Shown: positions 6,003 through 7,397 of the stretch, piece after piece
Numbering within the stretch: position 1 is the first letter of the stretch
Layout of the letters: every line of letters starts with the position of its first letter
Origin: Clostridia bacterium
Lineage (GTDB): Bacteria; Bacillota_A; Clostridia; Oscillospirales; Butyricicoccaceae
Direction: 5' to 3'
NCBI GenBank assembly: GCA_017421885.1
Contig: JAFOHJ010000174.1
Coordinates: forward strand, 1 to 7,397
Length of the DNA: 7,397 nucleotides
Notes under the pieces: generated by a model
What the model was told of the DNA's origin: nothing
Databases searched by the model: none
The model's input: only the letters and a program-made list of their open reading frames with translations
Made by a program: the position numbers and the translations under genes

Positions 6003-6037
6003 GGTTCCCAAGGGGCCTTATGCGCCTCTTGGGAACT
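6003..6037 (+). other. Stable intercistronic hairpin between serA and the DUF1015 gene
   Basis: GTTCCCAAG (6004-6012) pairs perfectly with CTTGGGAAC (6028-6036). The helix continues with GGGC/GCCT (6013-6016 with 6024-6027, one G-U), leaving a 7-base loop, and a G-T pair (6003 with 6037) can extend the base. The following TTCCACTAAAATC has no proper T tract, so efficient termination is unlikely. It may mark an RNA-processing or stability site that sets the relative expression of the two flanking genes. The ribosome binding site of the next gene (6057-6062) lies outside it. Confidence 0.55.
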
Positions 6038-6072
6038 TCCACTAAAATCATACCATAAGGAGAATTACACCA

Positions 6073-7314
6073 ATGGCTGTAGTAAGACCTTTTAAGGCTG
6101 TTCGCCCCACACCCGAGCTGGTAGACAAGGTAGCAGCACTCCCCTATGACGTTATGGATACAAAGGAAGCCATCGAGTACGTCGAAGGCAATCCCTATTC
6201 CTTCATGCGCATCGACCGCGCAGAGATGGGCTTTGAAGAAGGCCACGATCCCTACGCTCAGGACGTTTACGAAGCAGCTTCCAAGCAGCTCCGTCAGATG
6301 AAGCTCGATGGCACATATATTCAGGACGAGAAGCCCTGCTACTACATCTACAAGCAGGTCATGAACGGCCGCGCTCAGATCGGTATCGTAGGCTGCGCTT
6401 CGGTTGACGATTACATGAACAATGTCGTTAAGAAGCACGAGCTGACACTGGCTAAGAAGGAAGACGACAGATGCAACCACGTTGACATCTGCAACGCTAA
6501 CACAGGCCCCATCTTCCTGACATACAAGTCCAACGACGACATCAATAAGGTAGTCGCTCACACAATGGAAGAGGCTCCCGTATATGACTTCGTAGGCGAC
6601 GATGTCCAGCAGACAGTATGGGTCATTTCCTGCCCCCACTGCATCGGTGTTATCGAGAAGGCATTTGCTGAGACACCCGCTCTCTACATCGCTGACGGTC
6701 ACCACCGCTGCGCTTCCGCTGTTCGCGTTGCTCGCAAGCGCCGCGTTCAGTTCCCCGACTACACAGGCAACGAAGAGTTCAACTACTTCCTGTGCGTTCT
6801 GTTCCCCGACGAGCAGCTCGAGATCATGGACTACAACCGCGTAGTCGTAGACCTCAACGGCAACGATAAGGCTTCCTTCATGGCTAAGGTCGAAGAGAAG
6901 TTCACAATCGAGGAGAAGGGCGAAGCTACATATCATCCCGAAGAGAAGCATACATTCGGTATGTACATCGACGGCAAGTGGTATAAGCTGGCTGCTAAGG
7001 AAGGCACATTCGACGCTGCTGACGTTGTTGCACAGCTCGACGTTTCCATCCTGCAGCACAACCTGCTGACACCCATCCTGAACATCGGCGATCCCAGAAC
7101 CGACAAGCGCATCGACTTCGTCGGCGGCATCCGCGGCCTGGGCGAGCTGGAGAAGAGAGTAAACAGCGGCGAGATGGCTGTTGCTTTCGCTATGTATCCC
7201 ACATCGATCGAAGACCTCATGAACATCGCTGACGCCGGCAAGATCATGCCTCCCAAGAGCACATGGTTCGAGCCCAAGCTGCTGTCCGGTATCTTCGTAC
7301 ACGAGCTGAGATAA
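6073..7314 (+). CDS. DUF1015 family protein, linked to serine biosynthesis by gene order
   Basis: This 413-residue soluble protein has the hallmarks of the DUF1015 (COG4198) family: RPFKAVRP at the N-terminus, PYDVMDTKEA (24-33), the charged motif KHELTLAKKEDDR (121-133), ANTGPIFLTY (142-151), ADGHHRCASAVR (207-218), FNYFLCVLFP (236-245), and the C-terminal STWFEPKLLSGIFVHEL (396-412). No signal peptide or membrane segment is visible. The invariant-looking D208, H210, H211 and R212, with K121, H122, E123, E130 and R133, resemble a polar active site. The family's reaction is not known to me. It is the third gene of serC-serA-DUF1015, with its own AAGGAG (6057-6062) 10 bases before the ATG, and has the same extreme codon bias as serC and serA. 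A role in serine or phosphoserine conversion is inferred from context; the DGHHR motif recalls ParB/sulfiredoxin-fold proteins, a fold that includes free-serine kinases. Confidence 0.93.
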   Translation: MAVVRPFKAVRPTPELVDKVAALPYDVMDTKEAIEYVEGNPYSFMRIDRAEMGFEEGHDPYAQDVYEAASKQLRQMKLDGTYIQDEKPCYYIYKQVMNGRAQIGIVGCASVDDYMNNVVKKHELTLAKKEDDRCNHVDICNANTGPIFLTYKSNDDINKVVAHTMEEAPVYDFVGDDVQQTVWVISCPHCIGVIEKAFAETPALYIADGHHRCASAVRVARKRRVQFPDYTGNEEFNYFLCVLFPDEQLEIMDYNRVVVDLNGNDKASFMAKVEEKFTIEEKGEATYHPEEKHTFGMYIDGKWYKLAAKEGTFDAADVVAQLDVSILQHNLLTPILNIGDPRTDKRIDFVGGIRGLGELEKRVNSGEMAVAFAMYPTSIEDLMNIADAGKIMPPKSTWFEPKLLSGIFVHELR

Positions 7315-7318
7315 AATA

Positions 7319-7330
7319 AGCCTTCGGGCT
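7319..7330 (+). other. Small UUCG-loop hairpin after the DUF1015 gene
   Basis: AGCC and GGCT close a TTCG loop, giving the very stable C(UUCG)G tetraloop, 4 bases after the stop codon. The stem has only four pairs and no T tract follows, so it is not a terminator by itself. It may stabilise the 3' end ahead of the main terminator. Confidence 0.35.
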
Positions 7331-7335
7331 GTAAT

Positions 7336-7371
7336 AAAAGACCTGTCCACAGATAGTGGACAGGTCTTTTT
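7336..7371 (+). terminator. Rho-independent terminator of the serC-serA-DUF1015 operon
   Basis: Arms 7336-7350 and 7356-7370 form a perfect 15-bp stem (core GACCTGTCCAC/GTGGACAGGTC) around AGATA. On the plus strand the stem runs into five T (7367-7371). The minus strand also ends in TCTTTTATTAC, so it can work in both directions. It lies 21 bases after the DUF1015 stop codon. The last 26 bases of the window hold nothing I can assign. Confidence 0.92.
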
Positions 7372-7397
7372 GCGTTGGCCTTTAGGACAAACAACCC

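Noticed and set aside
6003..6037. Intrinsic terminator after serA
   Set aside because: The hairpin is strong, but neither strand has a proper T tract after it and the next gene's ribosome binding site follows within 20 bases, so it is listed only as a hairpin.
5998..7350. A 450-codon open frame on the minus strand opposite the DUF1015 gene
   Set aside because: It spans the whole DUF1015 gene and part of both flanking hairpins, and lacks a ribosome binding site and any recognisable domain. The sense frame has clear family motifs.

Overview
This window looks like ordinary chromosome from a Gram-positive anaerobe of the class Clostridia, most likely a Ruminococcaceae/Oscillospiraceae relative; the genus is a guess. 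The reasons are AGGAGG-type ribosome binding sites, an S-box (SAM-I) riboswitch in front of metK, a serC-serA-DUF1015 operon, and strongly biased codons that mostly end in C while threonine is written almost only as ACA. I see no insertion sequence, phage gene, CRISPR array, tRNA or rRNA. Gene identities come from motifs read by eye; no database search was possible.

Layout. Positions 2-118 (+) are the C-terminal tail of a membrane protein, perhaps a chromate transporter. It converges on a minus-strand block that ends at a terminator (117-161). Read in its own direction, that block is: a CysK-like cysteine synthase (3551-2625), a perfect-consensus promoter (2620-2592), a SAM-I riboswitch with its terminator (2568-2427), metK (2371-1193) and an M19 dipeptidase (1156-176). 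From a 279-base divergent intergenic region (3552-3830) the plus strand carries serC (3831-4922), serA (5076-5987) and a DUF1015 gene (6073-7314), closed by a strong terminator (7336-7371). No gene-free stretch exceeds 300 bases.

How the genes fit together. SerA and SerC turn 3-phosphoglycerate into O-phosphoserine. The phosphatase SerB that would finish serine is absent here, and its usual place is held by the DUF1015 protein. The cysteine synthase family would use activated serine to make cysteine. MetK turns methionine into SAM, and SAM feeds back on metK and probably the dipeptidase through the riboswitch. The theme is therefore serine, cysteine, methionine/SAM metabolism. Points most worth following up are the DUF1015 protein as a candidate for the missing serine step, the altered substrate loop of the cysteine synthase, the folded serC leader, and the terminator-like hairpin between serC and serA.
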